A stretch of 64,000 bases of DNA, taken from positions 1-64,000 of the forward strand of contig JAXGGA010001654.1 in NCBI GenBank assembly GCA_038373865.1. The letters run 5' to 3'. The stretch comes from Uloborus plumipes. Its lineage: Eukaryota > Arthropoda > Arachnida > Araneae > Uloboridae. The notes under the pieces were generated by a model that did no database searches, was not told the origin of the DNA, and worked only from the letters and a program-made list of their open reading frames with translations. This document shows positions 23,258-35,638 of the stretch, piece after piece. Each line of letters opens with the position of its first letter. Within the stretch, counting starts at the first letter, position 1. The translations under genes were made by a program, and so were the position numbers.

Positions 23258-23936
23258 CAGTTGAACCTAGATATCTCAAAACCCTTGATGTCTCAAAAAA
23301 AAAACCCTAAATGTTACATGAAAACTTTCATGAATTTTCCTTCATTATCTGGATTTTTTTTATGGAAACCCTTGGTATGCTGAATTTTCCCTCCCCAGAA
23401 ATCATGTTTTAATTGCTTTTTTTTTTGCAATTTTTGTAGTAGAACCAGTTCTGGAGATATCTGCTTTTAGTTTTTCTCTTCTTTTCCTGGAAAATATAAG
23501 AATACGGGATTGGAATGAGATAATTGGAGAAAGTCAATATGACTAGGGGAGGGGGTGCTGTAGTCTCTTTTATCTTGGTGCTTTCTCTCACAGGTTAACT
23601 TCTTTCGTTTTTACTTGAAACACTTTTAGGATAGGAACCAATTTTTTGTAGTTGAATAGTTATCTAGCGAAAACGGAAAAATCTGTTCTTAATCATTCAG
23701 TATATTTAACTCCTACTAAATGATTAATGAAATGCTTAATTTAAACAGGCTTGAAGATAAAATGAGAACCTATTTAAATTCCTTATTGCAGAGTAACTTG
23801 TTAATTGTTATACCAAGTGATTGCGGAGTACATATATAAACATGTGTACTGTATGTGTTTGTAATTGTGAGAATGAGTAGTATAATTTTTTTCAAAACCT
23901 TGATATCTCAAATTTTTTTCAATCAAGGTTACACTG
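23258..23936. mobile_element. Tigger/pogo-like MITE (679 bp)
   Basis: Left end CAGTTGAACCTAGATATCTC, with ACCCTTGATGTCTC just inside. The right end, read in inverse, is CAGTGTAACCTTGATTG, with GAGATATCAAGG inside. TA follows the right end (23937-23938); the left flank reads TG. Similar ends occur in Tigger-like non-autonomous elements. No ORF survives. Confidence 0.55.
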
Positions 23937-24796
23937 TATTACAACTTGAGTAATTTGGTTTTCTTGCGTGAAAGTTCAAAGCACTCATAGTTCTGCAATT
24001 ATGCGTTGTGTATGAAGTTATTTGCAAGTTTCCTTGGATTGTGACTTCTGTATATTGTTAAAAAGTGATGTTATCCAAAGAATGATAGTTGTTTCTGTAG
24101 CTAAGAAGGAGAGAGGCTAGTGGGAGAGTTTATTATTGCTTTTACTCAAATTAGAAAAAAGTAAAATTAACCAATCTTTTTAAAATAAGAGAATATGCCA
24201 GATTAACATGCTCATAGTGGCTTTCAGTATGTGAACAAAAGAGGAATAAAGGCGTTGAAATTAAAAGTTATTCTTGTGGATTCTATGCACTTAACAAATT
24301 TTCAAAATCAAACTTTATTAATAGGAAAAATCTAGGTTTAAGTGTGATCATGCACACCCATGGGTAAATTTGAGTAACTGATGCATGACATTTGTTTATA
24401 GATGGTTTCATAGTTTTTCAGATATTCATCCACTGACTTTTAGCGAATTAAAACGTGCTGCCATCATTCTCTTCGAATAAACAATTTTTGGGTTTGCAGT
24501 ACATCGAAGTATCATTTTTTTCCGAGTTGCATAATTAATTTTACTATTACATTGGCTGCTAATTTCTTACTTGTTCTTGACTTAGGACTATTTTATTTGT
24601 AACTTTTTGCTTTTTTGTGTACTTTGTCTTTTAGATAAATTTATTTCTCAACTTTTTTGGTGTTTGACCAAATGGCTAAAATTGTAGGCAAATGTGGGTC
24701 AAATGGTGAAATATTCACTCTGTTCAGGCATGAGAGTATTTTATATCCATGATGTCCCACTTTTTGGTATTTTCCCAATTTTTGTTATTTTTCTTG
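23937..24796. other. Intergenic, no feature seen
   Basis: AT-rich sequence between two transposon insertions. I see no exon, repeat or RNA gene. Confidence 0.4.
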
Positions 24797-25458
24797 CAGG
24801 GGGGGCTCCTCAGTATGGGCCGGGTGGGTCGGGCCCACCCAGAAAAATGGAAAGAAAAAAAAATACACAATTAAAATATATCGTTTTGTATTTCAGCTCA
24901 AAAAAAAAAAAAAAACATAGTGCACAACACATATTTTAAGCCTTTAGCACACCCCTGCCCATCGCTAATACAGCACAAGAAAGTTCAAAATCCGTCAATT
25001 TTAGCGCTTCGCACAGCTTTTAGAACGAAATTCAAACTCCGTATGCCAACAAGCAATGGCCCTCAGTAGAGGCACGCTAGCCCTCGACACACCTCCACTT
25101 TTAGCCAATCGCAATCGCTGGATTAAGAAGAGTGGTGAGTGATCACATCCTTTGTAATATCTGCCAAGAGGGCACTTTTCAATCTGGCCCAAAATTTCCC
25201 TTTGTCAACAACCAAAGCAGTGATGAGGGAAATGTCTCCTCGCTGCACAGAGGTAGACAATCTCTGACCCCTGTGTTAGGGAGAAAACTCTTGCTTCTTT
25301 TCGTTCCGCAAATCTTCGTTTTTTTCTTTTTTTGATTGATTTTTTTTACATTTTTCCTTTTCTCTGTCTTTCTCATAAGACTGTTCATAAAGACTGCCAG
25401 TTTCATCCCCCCTCATCTATTTGTAATACTATGCATGCATATTTTATTTATTTACTAG

Positions 25459-25949
25459 CTGCGTGGCCCGACTCTGTACGCCCGGGCACACCTTGAAAAT
25501 AAAATTTATGTCAAGGAACGCCCCTATCTATACCTATAAAAGTCCCGATCAGATTTAAGTCGACATTTTGCGTAGTACGAAAAATTAATCAATCGCCAAA
25601 AAAGTTTTAAATCCCTGCTACAAGTTGTTATCAATCCCTGCTTTTTGTTATCAATAATTTATTTCACGCTATTTAATTTCTTTCACGATCGTGCAAACGA
25701 TATGAATAAATCCAATTTAAAATTGATCTTACTAACTTAAAAACGGCAGTATCTTTTTTTCTGGGTGAAATTAGCGGTTCAGAGTTTTCAAAACCTTCAG
25801 AAGAAAATCCCCCTAAATGATATTTTTCGCAGGCTTTAAAATGAGACCAAAATCGAGAAGATCCGATCATTATTTCGGGTAGAAAGAGCAATTTTGAGTC
25901 GTCAAATTGAAATTTGAACGGATCAGTACTTTTTTGGCATTCGAACGAC
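25459..25949. repeat. Interspersed repeat beginning CTAGCTGCGTGGCCCG
   Basis: A GC-richer block (TAGCTGCGTGGCCCGACTC, CGCCCGGGCAC) is followed by AT-rich sequence. It continues after the nested hAT MITE at 26691 (CCCATCTCAGGTGCCCAAGT) to about 26790, where a short CA run begins. Starts of this kind are common in arthropod interspersed repeats, but I cannot assign a class. Confidence 0.35.
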
Positions 25950-26682
25950 CAAGGGCGTAGCTAGGGGGTGCAGCTGCACCCCTCTAGATCAGAGCCAATG
26001 GGAGGTCACTGTGACCTCCCATTTTATTTATTTTTTTGACAAACGATTTTGTCCCCTTTCATGCTTTTCATTGTAATATACTGGTCACCAGCATGTTACT
26101 ACAAAACTACTGTTTTGTTCTTTTAGAAAGATTTTATACCATCCATTGGTTTAAGGTGTAAAATAATATATGGTCTAGTTTCTTTGAGTTCATAATTTCT
26201 TCCTTTTTTTGTGCAAATAGAATTTCAAGCACTTTTTTCTCTTTCTTTCCTACTTTTTTCTTTCTGTTTTTATTGAAAAATTTGGCTTTTATGCTAATTT
26301 TTGGGAACTTTGCGTTATTATATCTAGTATTGATTACTTTTCAGAAAATGATAGTAAGCTTGCCTGTTTTTGAGGAGAAAATTTTTAATTTACCAAATGA
26401 AACTCAGAACTTTACTGCATGATTAAAAAATAAATAAATGAAATACAAGAATGCATACTTATCTATATCTACCAAAAGAGACGTGAGGCATCACAAAAAA
26501 AAAATAATAATAATTAATTAAAGAAAAAAATAAAGAAGTTCAGCCTTGCAATACTATCTCACTGCTTCCAAATTTCATCAGCCAATTAGTATCGGATAAG
26601 AACTTTTTAGGAGGTCACAGTGACCTCCTATTGAGGAGCCACTGCTTGCACCCCCCTAATGTGAGTCCTGGCTACGCCCTTG
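25950..26682. mobile_element. hAT-like MITE (733 bp), perfect 8-bp TSD
   Basis: Begins CAAGGGCGTAGCTAGGGGG; the inverse right end is CAAGGGCGTAGCCAGG. The flanks are identical: CGAACGAC at 25942-25949 and 26683-26690. Just inside, GGAGGTCACTGTGACCTCC (about 26000-26018) is itself palindromic and recurs at about 26611-26629. There is no coding capacity. Confidence 0.92.
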
Positions 26683-27317
26683 CGAACGACCCATCTCAGG
26701 TGCCCAAGTACGGGCCAATTTTAGTACTGCTAAATTTAGTCCAGATTCCAGATCCGACGTAAACTGGATTTGTATGGGGAACATACACACACACACACAT
26801 ATATTCTCTGTTTTATGTATATGGATTTATTATTTATTATTATTTATGGATTTGCGTTTTGGAACTAGAGATTCTTAATTTCGAAATTTTTCTGTGAAGA
26901 CTTTATTTTTGACTTGCGGAGAGTTTGCCATTTTCTTGGTATTAATTTGAATTTTATCTCATTTGTCACAATGCTGTGGTAATATATTAAAAAGGGTTGT
27001 AAGTACTGTATGGGCTCTATGAACTTTGTCATCCTGTCGGGTGTCACATTATGAATGCTTGGAGAAGAGATAAGTATTCTAAAGCTCTAAATTTATAACC
27101 GTATCATGATTACATTTATATCCAGGACCAAGAATGTCCTAAAAAGGACTCCCCCTTTACAATATCAATTAAATAGATAAATATTATTTTACGTCGCTCA
27201 GCATTAGTTTCCTAACTATTGTTTCCTCCATTTTATCTGTTTAAGCATTATACTGGGAAAACGTAAAATCGCGGGCCCACCTACTAAATTAAGGCACGAG
27301 CCGCCACTGTTCTCTTG

Positions 27318-30286
27318 TTTGGATGGCGTTTCTCATCGTCAGGTGTAGTCACAGAAGCTTCGGAAGCAATTTTGAAGGATGTGTCCAAACATGCCTTGTA
27401 GTATGTCTTTAAAGACAGGGGGGAAAAAAAAGACCTGACAGGTGAATTTCATGCAATAGGGACTAATTTGAAAAATGACATCAGCTTTTAAGGGATTAAT
27501 TTACATAATTACATTTTATTGATTTTCGATCACTCTTTATTGAACAGCCCTAGTACATGCAATTTTCAAAAATTGATAGGTTTATTTTAATTAAAGTTTA
27601 TTTTAATTTTAAATGTTTTATACAAAATCTCAAGTATGTGCTGAGCAAAGTAAAATAGTTCATTCAACTATTTCAACTATTTGAGTTAATCATTGATTAA
27701 CTCACTGACATATTTATTTGAAAAATATTTTGTTCTTTTGCTTTGCCCCATGAAAAGAAAAATTACACTTTTCCACTTTTTTCTGAAGTGGAACTTTACT
27801 GGCAATAATAAAAGATGCAACTTTTATTATAATATATATTGCACTTTCTTTATGTACTGTAATTTTCAAAACTAATTTCCATTTTGTTCATTTGAAAAAA
27901 AAGTAAGTTACTTTAATTTTTTACTTCACCCCATATTTCCCTACTCGTACAAGCTGGTGTGATTCACCATCCACAATTAATTTTAATATTTTTAATGACA
28001 TAGTAATCTGACATAGTAATCTTAATTTTATCAGATTTTGTTAATGGAAGAAGAATGCACTTCTGTAGTCACATACAGGGTGATCATGATTAAAATTATC
28101 TGTTTAGGCCAAAATAGAGGTATTCTAATAAATGTCACTAAACAGACCAAAGGGGAAAATTTTAATCAAAAATACTAGTTCAAATTTTATACTGCCTTCT
28201 TTCTCTGTTTTATCAATTGCAATTGATAGAAAAACTTTTCTCAATTAAGCATACTTTAACAAGTTTTGAACGTAACTGAAATCAATAGAATAGAAATTTC
28301 AATGACTAACTTCTATTTAAATGAGTTTTATGAAGGTCTAAATAAAATAACTTATACTATAACCACTTTGCACTTTTTAAGCTTTGTGGCTTCATTTGAT
28401 TCCAACTTGTTTACTTTTTTCAGCCAAAGGACACAGTGGCTTCAACAGAATCCATTCTGTCTCAATTCAGTAATTTTATGTTCTGTGCCTCTGAAATTTA
28501 AAATGTTATTTTAGTTTTACGACTTTCAAATACTTCGTATTTGGAAGTGTAATCACTATAATATATCTATGTTTACTGAAAGTAAATATAAGTTAATTTT
28601 AATGCAACATCATTAGCTCATATTTTGGACTATCAGAATTGATTTATTTTAGGCCTCTCAGCTTTCACGTCATTTCAATTGGAGACAAAAAAAATGTGTT
28701 AAAATGTTCATGAGGCTGGATAAAATTATGTATTAAAAGCTGACACATGCTCAAACTTTATCTTATCTTCACTACCGCTAATGAAAAATTGCTGTTAAAG
28801 TTTCTGAGAGGTTTTTAGTCAACCTGCATAATTTTTAACTGATGCCATTTTCATTGAAAATAATACATAGGACTGGTATACATCAAGATATCGGACATAA
28901 ATGTTTATAACATGACTTGTTGAGGGGAAAAGACTTCTCACTAGCCTAACCATTTATCATATTTATGTTAATATGTTATAAATTTGCTTGTGTATAGTAA
29001 ACTGCTCTACAAAGCTGTGTGAATGATACTAACTTAAATGATTTTATATTGAGGTGTACTGTAAACTGATTTAATGTGAAATATTTTCATAAAGAACCAA
29101 GTAAAAACAAAATTATGAATCTGTACATTTATTGCTTGGAAAACCCAAATGAAGCAATCAATACAAAAAACAAATGATTTCATTTCCAATTTCACTAAAA
29201 TAAAAATGAATTGATATGAGAATACTATTTTTCATTATAAAAAAGAAAGTTGTTTATAAAAGGTAAGCTAGCAGCTATATTTTATTACATAATACTGCCC
29301 TCATACATATGAAAATTTTAAGTTGACAAAGAAAAATGCCTAATGATTTTAAGAATGAGAAATCACAGCTATAGCAATATTAAGCATTTAAAAAACGATT
29401 CGAATTCAACTTAAAATAACCTTTAAATAATTAAGTTGAATTAAAAATTACACAACATTTTGACTGTATGTATACATATTTGTGTATATGCATGCACGCA
29501 AAAGGCAAACTACATTCAAAGCAGAAAAAAAAGACTACACAAAAATTCACAAACCTATAAACGTATTAATTATAGTACTAAAGAATTAGGAATCACATAT
29601 AGATGGAATTCAGCTCCTTTCATCACCGGATAGTATTTCCAAATTAAAAGAGAAAAAAAAAAAAAACAAAGAAAAAAAAAACACACAAAAGCAGGGCAGA
29701 TTGATATATATTTTTCCAGCATAAATGCACATTCAACAGAGATTCATCTCTAGTATGTATATATACATACATTCATATATGCATATGTATGTATGATATA
29801 TAGAACAGTACTTCATGTATGTACAGTTCACCATAACAATGGCACAGCCAGTATGTCGTCATGTAATGCATAGCTCATATCTTCAATTGGCACAACCACC
29901 ATAAATGAAACGAGTCAACTAGATGTTGCAATAATATTCTTGTTTTGTAATGAAATTTAGTTTAACACAAAATTATATACGAAGTTTGAATAAAGATGTT
30001 TAGTGTTGCTCAATAGTATCATTGACCAAGCGGGTGGGAAGCAAATTTTCATGAATTAAATTGTATGTAAATTTAAAGTTTTCATTCTTATTTAATTTCA
30101 AAGAGAATATCCATACAACATCATATAGTGTTAAATCATCAATATTGCTTAACTGGCCTGATACCAGCAGACACAGTCATAAAAAAATGTTACCGATTTG
30201 AATTCAGCATTATCCAACAAAACTGGCTAACATCATTATTTTTTAAAAAAGGGTACACAATACAATCACTTCTACTGTTATTTAAA
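27318..30286. other. Intergenic DNA and Shroom 3' UTR
   Basis: AT-rich. A lone CAGGGTGATCATGATTAAAA at 28077 looks like one transposon terminus without a partner. The part nearest 30286 is the expected 3' UTR of the - strand Shroom gene. No other gene is visible. Frames at 27693-27875 and 28266-28514 carry no domain. Confidence 0.5.
29281..29286 (-). promoter_or_regulatory. Candidate poly(A) signal of Shroom
   Basis: AATAAA on the - strand (TTTATT on +), the first one I find downstream of the stop, about 1.0 kb after it. Another is at 29128-29133. Which is used is unknown. Confidence 0.35.
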
Positions 30287-30565
30287 TTAATCACATGAGT
30301 TGGCACTTTTCCAAAGATGTGCTACAACGCTAAGTGCAGCCAACTGCTCTTCTCCCAAATGAATTTTCTCATCTAATTCTCTAATATCGATGATCAGTTT
30401 AGTTTTCATCTTAATGAAATGATTATAGTCAGTATATTCATCATCATTGAAATACCGACGAAGGAATGCAGAAACTTGGGCGCTGCGTCTATCAATACTT
30501 TCTTTCAATCTACGGGCATCTTCATGTTGTTCTTTTAGTTTATCTCTTTTGGATTCCAACATTTT
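30287..30565 (-). CDS. Shroom: Shroom, last exon (end of ASD2)
   Basis: Residues 685-776 of the model; the stop TAA ends at 30287. Shroom binds F-actin and recruits Rho kinase through its C-terminal ASD2 domain, driving apical constriction of epithelial cells. This exon encodes KMLESKRDKLKEQHEDARRL, then RRSAQVSAFLRRYFNDDEY, then IKMKTKLIIDIRELDEKIHL and GEEQLAAL. The RRSAxVSAFLxRYF and KxKLIIDxREL(D/E)(D/E)KI blocks are the most conserved part of ASD2. The coding sequence is continuous after acceptor TTTTTTTTCAG and starts in phase 0, matching the donor at 31833. The protein ends about 40 residues after the last helix block, as in other Shrooms. Confidence 0.95.
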   Translation of the reverse strand, partial: KMLESKRDKLKEQHEDARRLKESIDRRSAQVSAFLRRYFNDDEYTDYNHFIKMKTKLIIDIRELDEKIHLGEEQLAALSVVAHLWKSANSCD

Positions 30566-31832
30566 CTGAAAAAAAATCATTTCATACAATAAGTATCTGC
30601 ATTAATTCTCAACGTACAATACAGAAGGAAAGGAAGCATTTTTTGGAGAGATTTTGTTCAGTTTTTAGGTTAATTAATGTCATACACAGCTAGCTATTAT
30701 CATCTTAAAAGTAAAATTCCATTATTTATTTATGTATAAATGCTTAGAGAAAAAATTATTGTAAAATAACACACATAAACCATAGCATACTTCAAATGTT
30801 CAAACTGAACATAGAAAGTCTGAGCAAAATGTATTGGTATTAAAAATTAAAAATATTTTATATTCTACCTAGAACTTCCAGAAGTGTACAATTTAACCGA
30901 CATTTTATGTACAATTTAACCGACATTGTTCTCTATTAATGAATTTACTATTCAAAAATAAAAATATTTCCTCAAGTTTATGACTGAGTGCTAGCATAAG
31001 CAGGAAAATCAAAAGCAGCTAACAAAACAGTATTTCAATATGTATTGTCACTAACAGACATAAGTTGTACGACAAGTAGTCAATGTTAACAAGTCACTTA
31101 AAGAGGCTCCTAAAGTATTTATATTTTTCTAATATCTAAACAGTTTCAAACTGGGCTGCTATTAAAGTAATTAGTCATTATAATCAATGCTTCAATTGAT
31201 TTGACTAGATGTGGGACTAAATCAGAAGTCGTATAATTTTCTGATGATCACCTTCTTGCATTAAACGATCAAATTAGTAATAAGAAACCTCTTTATGTTT
31301 AAAAGGATGTGTTTAAGTCGGAACATTATAATAAATATATAATATATAATTACATAACATAATTAATGGCAGGGTGGTGTAGTCTTGGCCTTTTTTGTCC
31401 TATTTTGTGATTTCAAACCCCACCCAAGTTTCTAGATAGTTAAGATATAGAAAATCACCAGCATACGTGTTGTATGATTAGTAGCACGATAAAGATCCTT
31501 TGAGTATTTATTTAACTTGAATAATTTCAACTCTAAATGAAGTTACTAGTGCAATTTAGATTGTAAGAGCCTTCACCAAATGGGAAACTTGGCCTTAAAA
31601 TTTTGAAGTTCTAATGACATTCACCAATAGTTGTCACACAAAATAATGGTAGCATATTATTGATGAATGCACTTGGCCTGCAAATGGTGAGAAGCCCAAT
31701 AAGTAGTCCCATTAGAAATAACCACACTAATATAAAATATCCATGTAAAAATGTTTTTGAGATAATCATATCTCTCTCATTAATTTTTAATTATTTTATG
31801 TAATTTAAAACAGATGAAGTATCAACAAATAC
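30566..31832 (-). other. Shroom intron 7
   Basis: Donor GTATTTG after 31833 and acceptor before 30565 bound a phase-0 intron of about 1.27 kb. It contains a small direct repeat (GTACAATTTAACCGACATT near 30887 and 30910) and no other recognisable feature. Confidence 0.7.
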
Positions 31833-32105
31833 CTTTTCTTCATGATTAGTTTCTTTTGGTAAGTTGCCCAAAATATTTTCAGCTTTTGCTAAACGTCCAG
31901 AAAGGCTAAGAAGCAAACTAAGAATTTTTTCCATTTCTTCCACATGAAGATTATACTTTTCCAGTTCATTTGGCTTTGCCTGCTTTCCCAAACGACTTGA
32001 TATTTCTTGACCTAATAATTCATTTTTGATTATTTCTTCCTTCACACTATTTTGTAGTACCTTTAATGACTCAACTTTTTTACCTAAGCTAAGAATTAGT
32101 TCCTC
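31833..32105 (-). CDS. Shroom: Shroom exon 7 (first half of ASD2 coiled coil)
   Basis: Residues 594-684, exactly 91 codons in phase 0. It encodes EELILSLGKKVESLKVLQNS, then VKEEIIKNELLGQEISSRLG, and then a heptad-like stretch ending RLAKAENILGNLP. The spaced leucines and charged residues fit the long antiparallel coiled coil of ASD2. Acceptor TTTCTTTTCAG, donor GTATTTG. The frame extends past the donor to 31791 only by chance. Confidence 0.94.
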
Positions 32106-32474
32106 CTGAAAAGAAACATTTTGATGAATATCATTTGAAAACAATAGTACAATGAATATGTTGGAACATATTTAAGAGGTAATAAAAATTAGTAAACTAT
32201 TCTTTAATTCCTATTTTCATAAAGATATTTACAGAAAGAAACAACTAAAAAAATTTTAATAACTTTTCATAGTATAATTTATTAATTGATTAAGAAAACT
32301 AATATTTAAAAAAAATAAACTTAAGTAAATTACAAGAACGTTTGCATGAGTTATTAATTTAACTATGATTAACTGCAAGCAATATAGGATTAATGCTTCA
32401 AATATTTTCTGAAAATGGTCTACTCATTTTATTTCTTCAACTAAAATATTGAGAAAGCAACCATAGGGATCTTA

Positions 32475-33688
32475 CACTCAAGAGCCAAAAGATTATGACC
32501 ACCTCTTAATAACGAGTTGGCCCACCTTTAGCCCGCAACATAGCTGAAACCCGCCCTGGCATGGATGCTACAAGTCTTTGGTAGATGGCCGAAGACAGAT
32601 TGTACCAGATGTTTAATCAAGGGTCATGCAAATCCGAGATATTGTGAATGGGTGGCCTTTGAGCTCTGAGCTGCCGTCCCATGACATCACAAATATTTTC
32701 TATTGGATTCAGATTCAGTGAGTTAGGCGGCCAGGACAATAACTGGAATTCAGCAGCATGTTCCTCGAACCACTCCAACACAATTTGAGCCTTGTGACAT
32801 TTTATCCTGTTGGGAAGTTCCCTTTCCAGTTGGAAAAACAGAGGCTATGAAAGGGTGTAACTGGTCCACAATGATATTCAGACACCCTGTAGCATTCATG
32901 GTCTGCTCTACCACAACCACGGGTCCCAGAGACGCCCAAGAGAACGTCCCTTAACGCATAATACCGCCACCATCGGTCTGTGTATGACCTACTGTACATT
33001 GAGTGAGCAACTGCTCGCCTGAAAGACGGCGTATTCTGACACGGCCGCCAGTGTGATGAATGGTAAACCGTGATTCATCTGACCAGGCAACTTTCTCCAA
33101 CTGATCCATGGGCCAGTCGCGATGCTCCCGGGCCCAGCGCAGGGGTAGTTGGCAATGACGCTTGGTCAGCAAAGGTACACGAGTGGGATGTTTGCTGCGT
33201 AGCCCCATATCCAACAGTGTCCGCTGAACAGTGTGCTCCGATAATATACTACTTGGCCCTGCATTATATTGGACTGTCAGCTGAGCCACTGTCTGGCTCC
33301 GGTTTTGCTTCACCAACCGAGACAGTCTCCGACGACCTTTTCTTTGATTATGTGAGGACGTCCAACACCTTGTCGTCTACTGCTGGTTTCACCGCCATTC
33401 ATCCACTTTGCATAAAAACTAACAACTGTAGAGTGCAAACAACACACGAGTCTTGAAGTTTTGGAAATACTTGTTCCGAGCCTTCGAGACATTACAATCT
33501 GCTTTCTATCAAAGTCGCTCAGATCCGTAGCCTTGACCATCACACAGTGTAGTAAGTGAAAGAATTACTCTTCAGACTCTCCAACAGCAGTTAAATACCA
33601 TTTAAACCTGATCATGTGCATCAAAAGTCATCCAGGCGAGCTCATTGCAAATTGTAGCGGTGGTCATAATGTTTTGGCTCTTGGAGCG
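32475..33688. mobile_element. Tc1-like transposon (1.2 kb), inactive
   Basis: Left end CACTCAAGAGCCAAAAGATT; the inverse of the right end is CGCTCCAAGAGCCAAAACAT. Both are followed by TATGACCACC and flanked by TA (32473-32474, 33689-33690). It carries a broken transposase on the - strand. It sits in Shroom intron 6 in the same orientation as the gene. Confidence 0.92.
32506..33540 (-). pseudogene. Tc1 transposase pseudogene
   Basis: The frame opens with MVKATDLSDFDRKQIVMSRR (ATG at 33538-33540), the start of a paired-type HTH. It continues through GETSSRRQGVGRP (AT-hook-like GRP) and shifts frame near 33310-33330. The next piece holds VAWSDESRF with the first catalytic Asp (about 33082), then a further shift near 32950. 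The end reads SMPGRVSAMLRAKGGPTRY before the stop at 32506-32508. At 32713-32715 the codon for the second catalytic Asp (usual SPDLNP) is AAT, giving SLNLNP. Total span equals about 345 codons, a full-length Tc1 transposase, but frameshifts and the D-to-N change make it inactive. Confidence 0.92.
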
Positions 33689-33997
33689 TATTTCTCACTT
33701 TATATCATTTTAAACACTCCCATCAGGGGGGGGGGGGCTCGATGGGTGGTCACTCAGTGACCTTAAGTTTTCCTTATTTGGCACATTTTGTCTGACCAAT
33801 CGACAACTTCGGAGACAACGTTACTACTTTTTCAATGCCTATGTCTCTTGTTAAGCTTAAGTATGTGGGCACACTTTAAAACATTCAGCAAAATGCAAAG
33901 CTGCATTCAGTAAATTGCAAAACTTCCTCCTCCAAAAAAATTAAGCTTGGGACCCCTCTACTCCCGAGTTATTCATTTCAGCTGTTGTTAGTCACTG

Positions 33998-35576
33998 AGC
34001 TAATATTTAGAAAAGTGCCAATTTGAGTCCCAAGTGAATTTTCACTAGTATTTCAATAAATAGTTAAAAAAATAATTTTGCCCAGAAAGAAGATAAGTTT
34101 TGCTTTCATTTCATCTAATAATATCAGAAAAAAAAATTTTTTTTCTTCAGAAAATATTGTTTTTATACATCAAAAATCAGATCAGTAACGTGTCCCAAGT
34201 AACAAAGCTTAGCATGCAAACAGGTCATGCGCACTTTCTAACTTCCCAAAAAAACGCACTTGCACAAAAAACGATTCTATTTTTACCCCTTTGTTAATAT
34301 TTTACTTCATTTTTGTTTTAATCGATTTCTGATTTTCTAGCCGATGCGAAATAAGCGTGTCCCTAGTTCCGCCGTCAGAGCGGTAACAATAACTTCCGAT
34401 CTATGTTTAGGCTCCCAAAATCATTTCCTGCACCTATACCACGTGATACTGAGTACCTGGTGGGATGTTTTATCGCATCGTAATTAAATATTTGCATTTC
34501 TGCATCTAAAATTGTAGGTAAAATTTTTTAAAGTGATTTTATAAAATGTGTGTCATTTAAGTCATCAGATCGGTAACACGCCCTAAAATGAGCAGTTTTT
34601 ATTATTTTAAAAAATATTTTTTATATAAGTATAGTCCTTTATTACAAGTGAAAAAACCACGTGTTTGATTTTGGTTTAACGCGATCGACTCGGAAATAAA
34701 AAAAAAAACTTTGTCCGTTTGTCAGATCGGTAACAGTCAGAGCGGTAACATTGAAAAACAGCGAATATGTTACCGAACTAACTCACACGTTTCAGAATTA
34801 TTAAAAAGCAAAAATCGTAGGTTTTAGCCATATATATTGAATATTTTTGTTCTTAAAAAATGAAAAGCAATTAGTTTCAGTACAACTGCTTCATTTGTGG
34901 TTTGTATGACCTGACAATAGAAGTTAGTAAAATAAGAAAAATTGACACTGCAGAAATTAAGTTAATTTCTTATTATCATTTTATTTATTTATTTTTTTAT
35001 TGCTTCAATTTTTCATAACTTCGCTAAATAACTAGATAATAACTAGCATGCTAAATTTGAATTTCTGACCAAGAAATTAAATTTCCTGCAACTAATTAAA
35101 GAAAAGCAAGCAGCAGAGCTGTGTATTGAAAAAGTTGAAGTTGTGTGTTGTTTCAAAACAAAACAAATGTTTTAGGATTTCCTAATCTTATAATTTATTT
35201 TGTCTAAAAACCTTATCGCTCATTTTTATTTCCAAGAAATGCTTTTTTATAATGAAATTTGATTTTTTTAGCTAATATATATATTTTAATATAATTATCT
35301 TAATTCTATGTTAAAAATGCAAGGAAATGATATCATTTTAGAGATGTTAACGAAGATTGAAAGCATAAACTCAAATATGTAGCCATCAGATCTGTAACGG
35401 CTTAAAAGTGAGTAATCTAAGGAGGGGGTAAATAACTTCCTTGACTTCCCCCCTTTTATTTTCTTGCATTTAGACCCAATTTAGACTTAGAATTCAATAA
35501 TATTTTTTTTTTCTGCAAAACATTTTTTTTATCAGAAAACTCCAACTTCAAATTGGCACTTTTCTAAATATTGGCT
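33998..35576. mobile_element. Family-B element with reiterated GGTAACA motif
   Basis: The ends are inverted: AGCTAATATTTAGAAAAGTG at 33999 and, read in inverse from the right, AGCCAATATTTAGAAAAGTG. The motif TCAGATCGGTAACA (or TCAGAGCGGTAACA) occurs at 34177, 34374, 34565, 34721, 34736 and 35386, with a partial inverse copy at 34769. The right half matches 10250-11520. No ORF is evident. The element is about 1.58 kb and lies in Shroom intron 6. Superfamily unknown. Confidence 0.7.
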
Positions 35577-35638
35577 CCACTGTCAATTTATTGTATTATT
35601 TATAACCCAAAAGAAATTGAAAAAGTCAAATTACTTAC

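Larger units (their letters stand above)
24797..27309. mobile_element. hAT-like element (2.5 kb) with nested insertions
   Basis: The left end CAGGGGGGGCTCCTCAGTA and the inverse of the right end CAGTGGCGGCTCGTGCC are similar. Inside each is a GTGGG..GGGCCC block (24826-24840 and 27270-27284). The flanks TTTTCTTG (24789-24796) and TTCTCTTG (27310-27317) match at 7 of 8 positions, as expected for an 8-bp hAT target duplication. A second hAT-like element is nested at 25950-26682. No transposase is recognisable. Confidence 0.65.
32106..35638 (-). other. Shroom intron 6
   Basis: A 3.5-kb phase-0 intron holding a Tc1 element (32475-33688) and a family-B element (33998-35576). 32106-32474 and 33691-33997 show nothing besides a G run at 33726. 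Confidence 0.7.

Noticed and set aside
24694..25406. Frames with proline/glycine or lysine-rich translations near the hAT left end
   Set aside because: They run through GGGG and poly(A) tracts and carry no transposase motif.
28077..28200. Transposon end CAGGGTGATCATGATTAAAA
   Set aside because: I found no inverse partner downstream, so it cannot be delimited.
33070..33456. 128-residue + strand frame
   Set aside because: It is the antisense shadow of the Tc1 transposase pseudogene.
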